In this document: positions 1 through 10,913 of the stretch, in pieces
Numbering within the stretch: position 1 is the stretch's first letter
Layout of the letters: each line of letters opens with the position of its first letter
Assembly: GCF_020882245.1 (NCBI RefSeq)
Contig: NC_083599.1
Span: forward strand, 82,207,422 to 82,271,421
Reading direction: 5' to 3'
DNA from: Rhopalosiphum padi
Taxonomy: Eukaryota; Arthropoda; Insecta; Hemiptera; Aphididae
DNA: 64,000 bases
Notes under the pieces: model-generated
The model's database searches: none
Seen by the model: the letters and a program-made list of their open reading frames with translations, nothing else
Told to the model about the DNA's origin: nothing
Program-made: the position numbers and the translations under genes

Positions 1-762
1 ATACTTTTAATGGGCTTTTATTAATACCAGAAAGTTTAGAACTAACAGGGATAACAATTAAATTTTGGGGAACAGCATTTTCTTTAATAATTACAATTGG
101 ACTACCTGTATCAATCAACGCCTCTATGGTCCAACGAGTTGTCTCCCACATGACATCAATACTAAGCATGAACGGTGGATTACTTGCCTCATCATTGTTG
201 AGTCCTCGCTAGTGTCTCGACTTGTTTTGTTAATTTTCAGCTTAAAATCTCGTTGTTGATGTTCCGTAGAGCCACATTTGAAGCATGACCCCGGCTTCAG
301 TTTAGGTTCTGGACAATTAATAACAGTATGTGCAGCATTATAGCAATTAAAACAACGTTTGATTAAGGTTTGCTCTGGTTCTAGACTTGAGTTATTTTTT
401 CATTTTTTTGAGCACTAGCTTTAATGAATGAATTTGAATTGCTTGAGAAAGTTTGCTTATTTGGGCCATAAAGGGTTGTACGCATTTTATTTAATCTTAC
501 AGAAGTTAAAATATCGTCGAACATACCATCAGTTTATGTATGATGTTTTGATAATAAATATGTAACCAGACTTTGCGAATAAAAACCTTCCAATAATTGT
601 GTTTTTATCTCTTCAAATGACAAACATAATTCACTGCACAAACGTACTTTATCATAAAAGTAATCTATAGTTGCTTCATTTTTTGATTGCATCCTAGCGA
701 CCAATGCGTGCCATAACTCTGTACGATTTGGAATACCAACGAATGTTCGCGTAAACACGCAA
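1..762 (-). pseudogene. Ty3/gypsy gag-protease fragment
   Basis: Read on the minus strand, this is the C-terminal part of a gypsy-type Gag followed by an aspartic protease that runs off the window edge. The Gag core (about 540-760) contains EEIKTQLLEGFYS, the same pattern as the larger gypsy element at 50.6 kb (MKIQILEGLYS). Two CCHC knuckles follow: CFNCYNAAHTVINC at about 311-354, and a second at about 242-285 whose last cysteine is replaced by phenylalanine. The protease motif IDTGSPI lies at about 98-116. Stops and frame changes break the reading frame. The 5' side is joined directly to BEL/Pao sequence, so this is a chimeric remnant rather than an intact element. Confidence 0.75.
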
Positions 763-1290
763 TTTGGTTGTCTTGCTATCAGGCTTGATGACACAATGGT
801 GTGGTATATAATAGTTAAGTGGATTGTCACGCTCTCCCATTGGTACAAGTTCCATGTGCCCACAAGACAAGTAATCTTGTATAAATTCGGTGTACTGTTT
901 ACGAAGATCAGGGTGTCTAGTCAATCGAGTCTCAAGAGCCTTGTAGTGTTGATGAGCCTGAGACTTGGAGTCACCGAGCACAGGAAATGGTTTACGGAAA
1001 GGGAGAGTAACCATAAAACGACCTGAACTAAGACGAATGGTGGTTTGAGATGTATATTTCTTCGGCGATTTTGTTATCTGGACTTAAATGGTGAACCACA
1101 GGCAATTCTTCCAAGTTCCAAAACTTTCTAAGGGTCGCATCAATGTTGTTGGATGTTGACACACACATTGTGGTCACTGACAAAGGTGGGGCCGAAGTGG
1201 TTGGCCCAAACAGAACCCAGCCAAAAATTGTTTGAACCGCAGTAGGTTCGCCTATACTGCCCAAAACGAGACTGTCACACAGTATGGATC
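763..1290 (-). pseudogene. BEL/Pao pol fragment (end of protease to start of RT)
   Basis: The minus strand encodes PTAVQTIFGWVLFGP, typical of the protease-RT linker of BEL/Pao elements. RKFWNLEELP and then the RT entry motif NYYIPHHCVIKPDSKTTKLRV follow in separate frames. It is the continuation of the BEL gag-protease at 5243-6007, from which it is separated by the hAT element at 1355-5242. Frameshifts and stops are present. Downstream the BEL sequence stops after KLRV and gypsy Gag sequence begins, which suggests a recombinant or deletion junction near position 763. Confidence 0.75.
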
Positions 1291-1354
1291 AGTGGATATT
1301 TTAACTAATATAGAGAAAATTTTTCGTCGCCTAGTAGATGATATATTAAATTAC

Positions 1355-4300
1355 TAAGCGACAACGATTCTTTTTAAAAGTGACGATGTTAGAAATTATT
1401 ATATAATTAACATGTTATTCTTATATTTAATGTTGTTATTTATAAATATATATTTTATATATTTTCGTTTGGTAATTTGAATTTAGAAGTACAAATTTAA
1501 TAATTATTGAGAATGGAAAACCCGCGTAACCGTTCACCATGGGAATAATAATAATGAAAAAAAAATGTATACCAATGTATAATAATAATAATGCAAGAAA
1601 ACATTATTTATTCCACGCGACAATGCGACATGTTTTATCTGGTCTTCAGCCTTCCCATCAAATATCTACAAATTAATTGTTTTCGATTTTATTTTAGTCA
1701 TTGTTCCTACAAGTTAATTAGATAAATTTTATTTCACTTTGAACCTTCTAACTGTTTAAACGTTCAAAGTTAAACGTATACAAGTATACTACGATTTTCG
1801 TCTCTTGGTAAGTATAAAATAACTTAAAATTTTTATATTTAATAATTGCAATATAAATATATTACATTACAAATTACAATAATACTGTTTAAAAAACATA
1901 CTAACAAATACGTGTAACACTGTAACGTATTACGTATTTACGTATTTTTGTAATTTTAATACTGACTATTTATTTTTAAGGGACAGCAGAAGCTGACAAT
2001 AATATATACCTATTATATTATAGTTACCTCAACACTTTATGATATAAACATTACATATTTAATTACGAGCGTAATATTACTCCATTACATTAAGTAGACA
2101 TTTTAAAAACTTAAAATATATAGATCAGCATAATATTAATAATATCGATACACAGTATTTATTTTATATTTGTAATTTGTGGTATTAATATTTAATAGTA
2201 TTAATACGTAAGACATTCAGACAATCATCAGTGTGGAACAATTAACAAGTGTATGTACTACACTAGTACACTACTATGTAATTTATATTCCGAACGAAGA
2301 GTGTCTTAATGTTTTACGTAGGTAATGTAGTGTACACTATTATAGTGTTCCTGTTATGCTTAAATAATAAATATATAAGCATTAGCATAATAATTATTCT
2401 ACTCATTTTTTACTATTGGGTAAAGCGTTAGTAAATTTAAATAAAATTGTATTTATTTTGTTTCTCTTAGCTATCAATATCAATCTATTTATTATACTCA
2501 ATATCTTCTGTTATTCTGTGGTCCTAAACATATTAACAACGTTGAATTATATCACTCAAGTGATCTGAGATTTCGAGATACAAATATTCAAAATAAAAAT
2601 GTCCAAACGCATAACTGATTAATATTTTCAAAAATCTCATAAAGAAAAACAAATTAAATTAAATATTGAACCTGTTTGTACATATCAATCTCAAAGTTTT
2701 GTTACGTCTATTGAACCTAGTAGTTTAACCATTTTTCAAAACAAAAAATGATTCTGTTATACCTGGTACACACGTTGATTATTTGTCTAGTACACTAGAT
2801 ACGTCAGATACGACAGTAAACGAAAGTAGCACAAATACAGAATGGTATAAAGGGTCAAAATTAGATGTTCAATGGTTGTTGAAAACGTTTTCTATGCTCA
2901 GCAAAATAAAATTAGGAAAACGATCAGGATTAAAATGCATGATTTGATTTGATCAAATTACAGAAGCTAAACAATTTTCTCGTAATGGGCAAGTCCCGAT
3001 GGCTGATGGTATACGATGTGATGGTAAAAGAGAATTGATGAGAGTTGTTGACCATTTGCATAGTGATTCTCATGGTGCAGCTTGTAAAACTGATGGGATT
3101 CAGCGCCTTTGGTTAACCCAGTCTGATAAACATCCTTGGATTGAAGTTCTTAAAAACCATGAGTCAGAAATTGTTATCGAAATAGCTATTGACGTCCACA
3201 ATGATAGTAAAATATTAACATTATCTGCTAATTTATGGCCATCTAGATCACTTTCAAAAATGCATGCTGATGCTCAAATTGCTAGTTACGGAGAGTATGG
3301 TTTGGATTCTACATTTGTTTCTTTTATGCCATTCACACCTGCACTTCAATATAAAAATCCAATTATATATCGTAAAATGTTAGATACAGTTGCTGAAATC
3401 ACTATGGAATCTGTCACAAAAGAGTTAAAACATGCCGAATGTTTTTCGATACAAGTCGATGGCTCTGTTGATAAGTACTCGATTGACAACAAGTTCATAA
3501 CAGCTCGTTATCTTGATAAAAGTAAATCTTTGAAAAATGTGTTTCTCGGAGAAAGTCATTCTTCTAAGCGTGGAGCAGAAGGTTTACTTGATTCGATTAT
3601 AATTATACTTTAAAAAATCTTAACTTAGAAGATATCGCAAAACAAAACATGACTGGCTTAACTACTGACGGTAACACTGGTAAGAACAGCGATCTCTGGG
3701 TAAGACTTCTAGAATATTTGAAAAAAGAAATACTTTGTATTTGGTGCGTAGCGCATAGGTCCGATTTAGTGTTTGGAGATTTACAGGCATCAGTAGTAGA
3801 AGTGAAACACTGGAAATCAAATTTGAAAGCTGTTGCAACATTTTATAGAAGTTCTGTGGTACGCACAGAAGAACTTAAATTAATTTCTGAAAAGTCAAAA
3901 AACAAGTTCTATCGATTCCCAGAATATTTTGAAGTGCGATTTGTTCAACATCTTATAAACTTAAGTGAATCAGTTTGGAACAATTTAAAAGCAATAAGAA
4001 TTCATTGGAATTCAATTATCACTAGTGATGGTGGGAATAAAAGTGAAAAATCAACAGCTAAAGGATTTTTAAAGCTGTGGAAAGAAGACGGAGACCAAGA
4101 ATATTACACTGCATTGATGATGGACATACTTCGCCAATTTGAAAAATTACAAAAATAAGGCCAAAAATCGATGACCACTTTGTGTGACGTTGAAACAACA
4201 ACAACAGAAGTCCTAGAATCATTGACTTTAATCAAATCGATTTGTATTCCTGGTGGAAAAGAAGAAGATTTAAAAAACAAGATATGTAGTACAGAATTAG

Positions 4301-5242
4301 AAAATGAGAAATATGATGACAATATTCAAACACGAACTATTCGAAATTCGTATGTTTCAACAAGACGTTGTGTTTCAAGAGTTAAGACTGAAATTATCCT
4401 AAGTGCCATTGAATTTCTACAACAGCGGCTTGAATACGAACAAAAAAGTATTATAGATCGACTTAAATCATTTTTAAACGCACAGAGTGCTATAGAAATG
4501 ATTTCTTCAGTACGATGTGATGTCGAAGGATTATTTGACAAAACTAATTTGAGTCAGTTCAGCGATGAAGTACTCGGGCTCTATGCGGCAGAAAATCTAC
4601 CAGCGCCACGTAATATTACGGATTTCACTGGAAACCTGTATTATTGTTTAAAAATAAGTACACCAAATACTTTGTTTTCCAAACTTGTGCAGACGTATAT
4701 TTCTATTACTCCTCATAGTTGTAGACCTGAGCGCGCTGTATCTTACCATACAATTTTAAAAACAAACAAACAGTCTAACTACTCGATGGAAGCGATTAAT
4801 AGTCGCCTTTACATCGCTTTAAATAGTAGTGGTACAGCCCATTTTGATCCTAGACCATCAGTTGCTAGATTTTTACAAAAAAAACAACGTCGATATAAGT
4901 TACCAGACGAACAAGCTTTTAAAGATCATTTCTACATAAAGAAGTTTTTTGAAGAAGTTTGAAATTATATTATAATTTTAATTCTTATATCTATCTTTTA
5001 ATGTGGTTTTTTTATACTTACATAATATGAATACTGTATTAAAAATTGATTCGATTTTTTTAATTACAAAGAATAAATTTAACTTTTTACTTTATTTGTT
5101 CCTACTTAATGTGTTTTGTGAGTTGTGATGGTATTGTTAGATTTAGATAATGTTTTATATATTTACACCGAAAAATTTTTTTAGTCATAATATGTCGATT
5201 TTGATTATGAGATGTAGAGTAAAATTTTTTTATTGTCGCCTA
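1355..5242 (+). mobile_element. hAT transposon inserted in BEL/Pao element
   Basis: The ends are inverted repeats: TAAGCGACAACG starts at 1355, and the right end at 5242 reads TAGGCGACAATA when reverse-complemented. A second inverted copy of the end sequence (GTCGCCTAG) sits just outside the left end at about 1326-1334, making a local hairpin with it. The flanking BEL/Pao reading frame resumes on both sides, showing insertion. I could not find a clean 8-bp target duplication, so the exact borders are uncertain. The first 1.2 kb inside the element (1370-2570) is AT-rich with no coding signal. Confidence 0.65.
2599..4962 (+). pseudogene. hAT transposase (ZNF862/C17orf113-like type), decayed
   Basis: The coding trace starts near an ATG at 2599 (MSKRITD, then a stop) and becomes continuous at 2999. 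In order one sees a zinc-finger-like N-terminal part, the RNase H-like start (ECFSIQVDGSVDKYS, about 3436-3480), the second catalytic region (MTGLTTDGNTGKNS, about 3649), LCIWCVAHRSDLVFG, and the C-terminal hAT dimerisation region with HSCRPERAVSYHTILKTN and NSRLYIALNSSG. Three open segments (2999-3613, 3649-4158, 4171-4962) are separated by stops or frameshifts, so it cannot make a full transposase. The C-terminal signature is diagnostic for hAT; the subfamily name is from memory of related sequences. Confidence 0.8.
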
Positions 5243-6007
5243 GTGATAATTCCTTAAAATATCCTCTGGTATGGATGGTAGAATGTCGGCACCCAGAAGC
5301 AAATCTACGTCACCAGGAATGTGATACAACGGATCGGTTAACGGTAAGTTGTGGATATGCTTCCATTGTCCAGGTGTCACCGAAATTTGTGGAGTTTTAC
5401 CGGTGATGTGTGGAACAATCAACGCGTCTAGACTAAGGGTGGGCGTCAATTTGTTATGAGGAGTCACAAGTAAAATCGATGTTCCACAAACAGGAGTAGT
5501 AATAGTGTTGGAAAACGTGGTGATGGTTACAGATGAGCGTCGACGATTAAGCACAAGAATGTCAGCTGACTTTTCTGTGATAAATCTAGCTTGGGAGCCA
5601 CTGTCTAACAGGGCGCGAAACGAATGACGGCGACCATCGGTAGCACAAATGTCCAGAAGCACTGTTGATAGTAATACCACTTAACAGGGCTGATCCTGTA
5701 CAACTAACGAGACCATGATTGGAGGATCACCTGCACTACCATTGCCGTGTACTACCATGGAGCTACTTGATGGTGGATTCGTGGCTGCACTTGACTCAAA
5801 ATGCAAAAGAGTATGGTGTGAACGATTGCACATTTGACATTTAAACTTTGATGGACAAGCAGCGGACGAATGTCCACAACCGAGACAGTTTATGCAAAGA
5901 CGCTGTGTTTTTACAAGTTGAAACCGATCGTTTGGCCACCGTTTATTCACTGCCAGATTATTAACAGTGGTGCATCCGAAAAATACTAAGTGATACCTAC
6001 ATGACAT
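5243..6007 (-). pseudogene. BEL/Pao gag zinc knuckles and aspartic protease
   Basis: Reading from 6007 downwards: RLCINCLGCGHSSAAC and CQMCNRSHHTLLH form the paired zinc knuckles at the end of a BEL/Pao Gag. A serine/proline linker follows, then the A17-type protease with ALLDSGSQARFI and, near its end, VDLLLGADILPSIPEDIL. A single TAA at 5681-5683 lies in frame between Gag and protease; otherwise the frame is open across both. The upstream Gag is missing (truncated near 6007). The frame ends at the hAT insertion and the pol continuation is at 763-1290. Confidence 0.8.
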
Positions 6008-6925
6008 TGGAAGCTTGAAACCACTATTTTTTACATCTGTTGATTTTGATAGTTCTCCAATTTTTTCTTCAAAAATTTTATTTTTTACAATAATTTAGCA
6101 GAAATATACTAATACTACGATTATCTTTTAATTTACAGTTATTTCTGAATGAATAACCAATAACGTTTTATAGGTACCCTTATAATTATAAGTTATAACC
6201 CACTGACTGTATTCAAATTCAATATATCTAAATGTGTACGCTATACATATACGAGATTTGTATTTGTATTATACGAGTATTAATATGGAATCTCTGCAAT
6301 ATATATATATATATGTAATATATATTACCAGTACTAGTAATAAAAAACTAAAACAACGTGCAAAATTGATGAGCAGTTGCTAGTTTCAAATATTAATTCT
6401 ATACCTACTTACTTACACACCGTTACCGTGAATATTAATGAGTTCAAAAAAATATAAAACTAAATACTGAGTTCATTTTATAATTTTATAAATAAAATTA
6501 TAATATATAAGTAATATACTATTATGTAAATATTCCTAACCCCAAGGTCATTATAATTAATTAGTAGATCGTGAATTGGTGCAAGCAATAATAGTGAAGA
6601 ATAGTGACCGACAAAGGTAATCACAACTAGTTCCTAGTCAATTGAAATTTAATAACAATTAACACCTATCACAAGTTAAATCCTTTATCATATACCTATA
6701 GTATATATTCATTATTCATATGTATATTTTGCAAATTTTAATGACAAGTATTGTATTGTATTATCATAAACCTCATGACTTTTAATAATTTTTTTAGGTT
6801 TCAGAAAAACTGTAAAAACAAAACAGTTTTCGATCGGTTGTTAATGCTCCCCCCACTACCCAATGGGTAAATACCAAAGACGCAATTAGGGGGCGCTTTG
6901 TATTATCACTCCCAATCAATGTGTG
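6008..6925. other. AT-rich stretch without recognised gene
   Basis: No coding, tRNA or element end recognised. There is a short (AT)n run at about 6299-6316. A GC-richer patch with runs of C and G lies at about 6846-6895. Confidence 0.6.
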
Positions 6926-7005
6926 CCCAGATAACTAAATTTTTATTTAGATAAAGATAAAGATTAACTACAAATATTTTATCTAGATAAAGATAAATAT
7001 AACTA
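6926..7005. repeat. Subterminal repeats of the older hAT, left of pogo A
   Basis: Repeated TTTAGATAAAGATAA and TTATCTAGATAAAGATAA motifs occur here and resume at 10262-10320, immediately beyond pogo A. They look like subterminal repeats of the minus-strand hAT whose coding remnants are at 10768-10911 and 13301-13828. A candidate end CAGATAACTAAA lies at about 6930. Inference from motif continuity across the pogo insertion. Confidence 0.45.
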
Positions 7006-7176
7006 CAGTCAAAACTCTTTATAACGAAACCCTTTACAACGAAAAACTCTATATAACGTAAACACTACATAATAATGGTTGGTTTGCTATATAACCCATT
7101 AGACAATTCATTCTCTATAACGTATTAGTCACTCTCAATGGGAAAATAGGATGCAGAATTAAAGGGGCGAAAAGTT

Positions 7177-7881
7177 TTGTTACTCGTGGATAATTGTCCT
7201 GCTCATCCCAATCTATCTAACCTTATGAACATAGAGATGATATTTTTCCCAGCTAACACAACTAGTATCTTACAGCCTATGGACCAAAGTGTTATAAAAA
7301 GTTTGAAAGGCCACTATAGAAAGAAAATATTAATGGAAATTATCGAATCTGATGGCAATGCCTCTATCAATATGCTTGATGCAGTGAACTTCTTAAGTAA
7401 AGCCTGGGAAGAGGTAACAGCAGAAACTATACGGCATTCTTTTCGTCATGCTGGACTTCGAAGTTTTGCCAATGCTGAAGAAGAAATAGAACAATTTGAG
7501 AATGAAGATGATACACTGAGTGAGTGGATTGCTCAGTTCAATACACCGCATACTTTTACTCCTGAGGACCTACAAAACTATGTAGAAATAGACGAGAATC
7601 TAATTACAACAATATCGTTAACTGATGAAGAAATCCTAAATGCAATGACAAAAGGCGAGGAGGAGCAAAAGGAAGATGAAGAGGAAGCACAACCTGACGA
7701 AGTCGTAATACCAAGTATTCAACAAGCACTTGATGCGGCTAAATTATTAGAAAAGTACTTATTGTTTCATGAAGATGATCCAAAGTTATCCCAAAACATG
7801 GGAGAAATTCATAGAAAAATACAAAACCAGTATTGGCAAAATAAAAAAGTCCAAACTAAGATGACAGACTATTTTAAATAA
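7177..7881 (+). pseudogene. pogo transposase, C-terminal half
   Basis: The open frame begins inside the DDE domain with LLVDNCPAHP (second catalytic Asp) and continues to LQPMDQSVIK (third Asp). There are 30 residues between them, which matches the pogo DD30D range. The CENP-B-type helix-turn-helix region and the first catalytic Asp are absent, so this copy is 5' deleted. After an acidic linker the protein ends VQTKMTDYFK, which fits the PCNA-interacting motif QxxMxxYF known at the C-terminus of pogo transposases. The frame itself is open to its stop, so decay is by deletion rather than point mutation. Confidence 0.88.
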
Positions 7882-7938
7882 AGTATAAATATGTATAGTA
7901 TAAAAATTAAATTATATTTAATAAGTATGTATAATAAT

Positions 7939-10046
7939 TAGGGCTGGGATTTTAATGCCCTAAAAAACCCCGAAAAATGCCCTTAAAAAATACATAGTTT
8001 TAGTATAAATCTAAAAAAAAAGTTGTACACATAGACAGACTTAATCTCATAGACGTGGACTTCGTTCAATCTGAAAAAAAAATATTTTTATAAATTATTT
8101 AATACGTTTAGATCGTATATTTATTTACCTGTACATTCTGAACTGTTACACTGAACCACGAGAGCTTGTTTCAGATTTTCAAATAAAAATGATCTTCTGT
8201 TGTCTGCCAGTAAGTTCTTGTAGATGGAAAAACTCCTTTCAACATCTACTGAAGTGATTGGCGAATATTTGAAGAACGCTAAATCATTCGCTGTAAGATC
8301 ATCCGGAATTTCATTTGTTGCGCCTTGACCGTTCAAAATATCAGATATATCGGAAATGATTTTAAATCCTTTGTTTTTATTTAAAGTAGTAGTAAGTTTT
8401 TGGTATATTATTTTTCCTATTTGATTTGGTGCTTTTTGAATTTCAGCTTTTATTTTTTGAATAATGTTAATGGAATCAATCAAAGGTACTCCGGAAGTTT
8501 TTAATTGAGTTATAGATGTTGCTAATGTGCTAAAATTTGCCTTTATATATATTAAGTTATGTTTCAAATTTACATTAGAAAATAAATTCTGAGCTTTAGA
8601 AACTGCAACTGCATCTTCTCCGTCTAATTGATTAATACAGGCCGAGGAGGTAGTGGAATATCTGGTGCCATTGTTTTAAATATTTGGATTCGCGACGGTG
8701 CTTTCAAAAATACTTTTTTTACGTTATTTATCAATTCGTCAACATTTGGAAAATGTATTCTTATTTCTTTGGCAACTCTATGCAAGGCGTGCGCCAAGCA
8801 TGTAACATGTATCATTTTCGAATAATAAGTTTGAATCGATGTGGCTGCTTTTACCATGTACGGAGCAGCGTCACTTAAAAATAAAAGGACATTATCGTGT
8901 ATTATTCCTTGTGGCCATAATATTGATAAAGACTTATCCAAAACTTTGGCAATTGTACTGTGATTGGTTTTTTCTAATACTTCTGAATTTAATAAAAACA
9001 TTTTACCTATGTTACCTACTTCTAATGTACCTATTATAACATTGGCAACATAACGACCATTGGCGTCCGTCGTTTCATCGATAGAAACCCATAATTTTTT
9101 ATTTTCTACGTATGACCTAATCATCTGTATAGTTTCATCGTAACATATACTGACGTAATTTTTTCGTAATGTGGAGCGATCAGGCGTTTGTTTATTGGTA
9201 TATTTTTCCAAAAATTTAGAAAACGCAGGTTTTTCGAGTTTATTTAACGGAATATTACATGACAAAAATGTACGAGTTAAATCTAAAAAATATTCCGACC
9301 TGTTTGGTACGTCTGTAATAAAACTTTGTGTATTATTTTTTTCGTTTTGTAATTTACTCCGTTCTACTCCATTGATGTGTTTATCTCTTGACAAATGTTG
9401 TTGTACGGCAAATCGTTTTTCAGCAGTAACTTTGACGTTGCATATTTTACAGAATAACACCAATCCGTCGGTAGAAAAAATATTATGTCCAAATTCTTGT
9501 ACAAAAGCACGCAGTCGACTCGCTGTCGAACATTTTACTTTTGGCATTTTTATATTAAATTACCAAAAAAAATTAACCTGAGTAATAAAACGGTGTTAAC
9601 CACGACAAAACTCGTACTGAACGTCGAACGATATCATCGGACGTCGATTTTACCGATTTAAGATTATTTAACAGGAAATGCGGGTAGAGGTTACTCGATA
9701 ATACTCCGATAATGGTGACAAACCGATAATATAATACGAATTACGAGTACCTACTTATAATCTGTTATATTTATTTAAAAACCATGTTGGTGTAAAAATC
9801 TTAAAATAAAATTTCAAATTCATGCACTTGGTTTCCAAAAACTCAAAAAATGCTCCAAAAACTCTAAAATGCCCTAAAAAATTAAGAAAATGACCTAAAA
9901 ACTAAAAAATGCCAAAAAATGAAAAAAAATGCAAAATAAACTTTCTTATTCTTATTCAAATGTACATAAAACAAATTTGTGACAAGACGAGCATTGCACA
10001 GTAAGCTTTGAAAAACAATGCTAAGTGCATCGAAATCCCAGCCCTA
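7939..10046 (-). mobile_element. hAT element with TAGGGCTGGGATTT ends and 8-bp duplication
   Basis: The left end TAGGGCTGGGATTT (7939) and right end AAATCCCAGCCCTA (10046) are perfect inverted repeats. They are flanked by the direct 8-bp duplication ATAATAAT (7931-7938 and 10047-10054), typical of hAT. Subterminal AAAATGCCCT-like repeats occur inside both ends (7957-7990 and 9850-9930). It lies inside pogo A and carries a minus-strand transposase. The same ends occur on the 371-bp element at 31357-31727. Confidence 0.93.
8121..9547 (-). pseudogene. hAT transposase with CGGBP1-like N-terminus
   Basis: The start ATG at 9547 fits a CGGBP1-like protein: MPKVKCSTASRLRAF, then a zinc finger with FCKICNVKV and QQHLSRDKHINGV. 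The RNase H-like domain follows with LWVSIDETTDANGR (first Asp), LLFLSDAAPYMVKA and VTCLAHALHRVA. The frame breaks at about 8624 after LPPRPVL. It resumes in another frame from about 8640 to 8121, ending with the hAT dimerisation motif KYSPITSVDVERSFSIYKN. A short stretch usually found between the two parts seems to be missing, so a deletion plus frameshift inactivated it. CGGBP1 is known to derive from this kind of hAT. Confidence 0.85.
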
Positions 10047-10251
10047 ATAATAATAATAATAATTTAATATAATACGTAAATATATATAAAATAATGTAAA
10101 AATAATGATGTGTTTGATATATAATATTACATACCTTTATACATAAATAATTAAAATTTTGTTTTTTTTTAAACCCTCTCTATTACGAAAACTCTCTATA
10201 ACGAAAGAAATTTCTTGGTCCCTTCAGGTTCGTTATAAAGAGTTTTGACTG

Positions 10252-10767
10252 TAGTTTTTTTTTTATCTAGATAAAGATAATTTAACAATCATTTTATCTT
10301 GATAAAATTAAGATAAATTTTATATAAAAATTATAATTATTATTATTATTATTATTATAAAATGTCTTATTTTCAAAATAGAAATAAAAGAAATCTTTAA
10401 TTTAAAAGAACATAATTATTATATTATATAATTATATAAATATATTATTAACATCTTAAATAATATGAAATGTATTTTTAAAGGAACAGTTGAAAACTAA
10501 AATTAATTATTATAATATATTAAACCATGAGCTTCCTCAATAAGTATATTTAAAACATTAGTAGTTATTACTTACTATATTATACTTATAAAATGAAATA
10601 TAATTAATATTATATTATAACAAAATAAAAAAACTAAATTAATATTATAATAATTCAAGTTTAAATAACTTAATTCTAAAATTTAGTTATTATAAGTTAT
10701 AACATTTAAAACAAAGATTAATAGATTTTATTGTACAATTGAAATAAACAATCATTATTACTCATCA
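10252..10767. repeat. 3' noncoding part of older hAT with ATCTAGATAAAG repeats
   Basis: AT-rich sequence containing TTATCTAGATAAAGATAA at about 10264 and a related TTATCTTGATAAAATTAAG at about 10295, then simple AT sequence including a (TAT)n run near 10340. It continues the 6926-7005 stretch across pogo A. No gene is visible. Confidence 0.45.
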
Positions 10768-10911
10768 TTATTCATTAGTTTTACAACATAAAAGCATTTC
10801 AAATACATCATCACTAAGACGGCTACGTCTAGGTGTTAACACTTGTATTGCTTTGCTAAACAATCTTTCAACCGGGGCTGAGGATGGTAAGGTTGTATTA
10901 TATTTCAGAAA
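10768..10911 (-). pseudogene. C-terminal end of older hAT transposase
   Basis: Minus-strand FLKYNTTLPSSAPVERLFSK followed by SDDVFEMLLCCKTNE and a stop is the hAT C-terminal dimerisation domain. The upstream half is at 13301-13828; pogo B (10914-13298) sits between. Removing pogo B and one TA restores the frame across the junction (VKQ-V-FLKY), which shows where pogo B landed. Confidence 0.88.
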
Positions 10912-10913
10912 TA

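Larger units (their letters stand above)
7006..10251 (+). mobile_element. pogo/Tigger element A with TA duplication
   Basis: Terminal inverted repeats CAGTCAAAACTCTTTATAAC (from 7006) and its reverse complement ending at 10251 are flanked on both sides by TA (7004-7005 and 10252-10253), the Tc1/mariner-pogo target duplication. The element carries the C-terminal half of a pogo transposase (7177-7881) and a complete hAT insertion (7939-10046). The N-terminal DNA-binding part of its transposase is missing by internal deletion. Near the right end GAAAACTCTCTATAACGAAA repeats the terminal motif internally. Confidence 0.92.

Noticed and set aside
6299..6318. AT dinucleotide run
   Set aside because: Short microsatellite of a kind expected by composition.
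8628..9581. Plus-strand frames over the CGGBP1-like hAT
   Set aside because: Antisense shadows of the transposase with no domain features.
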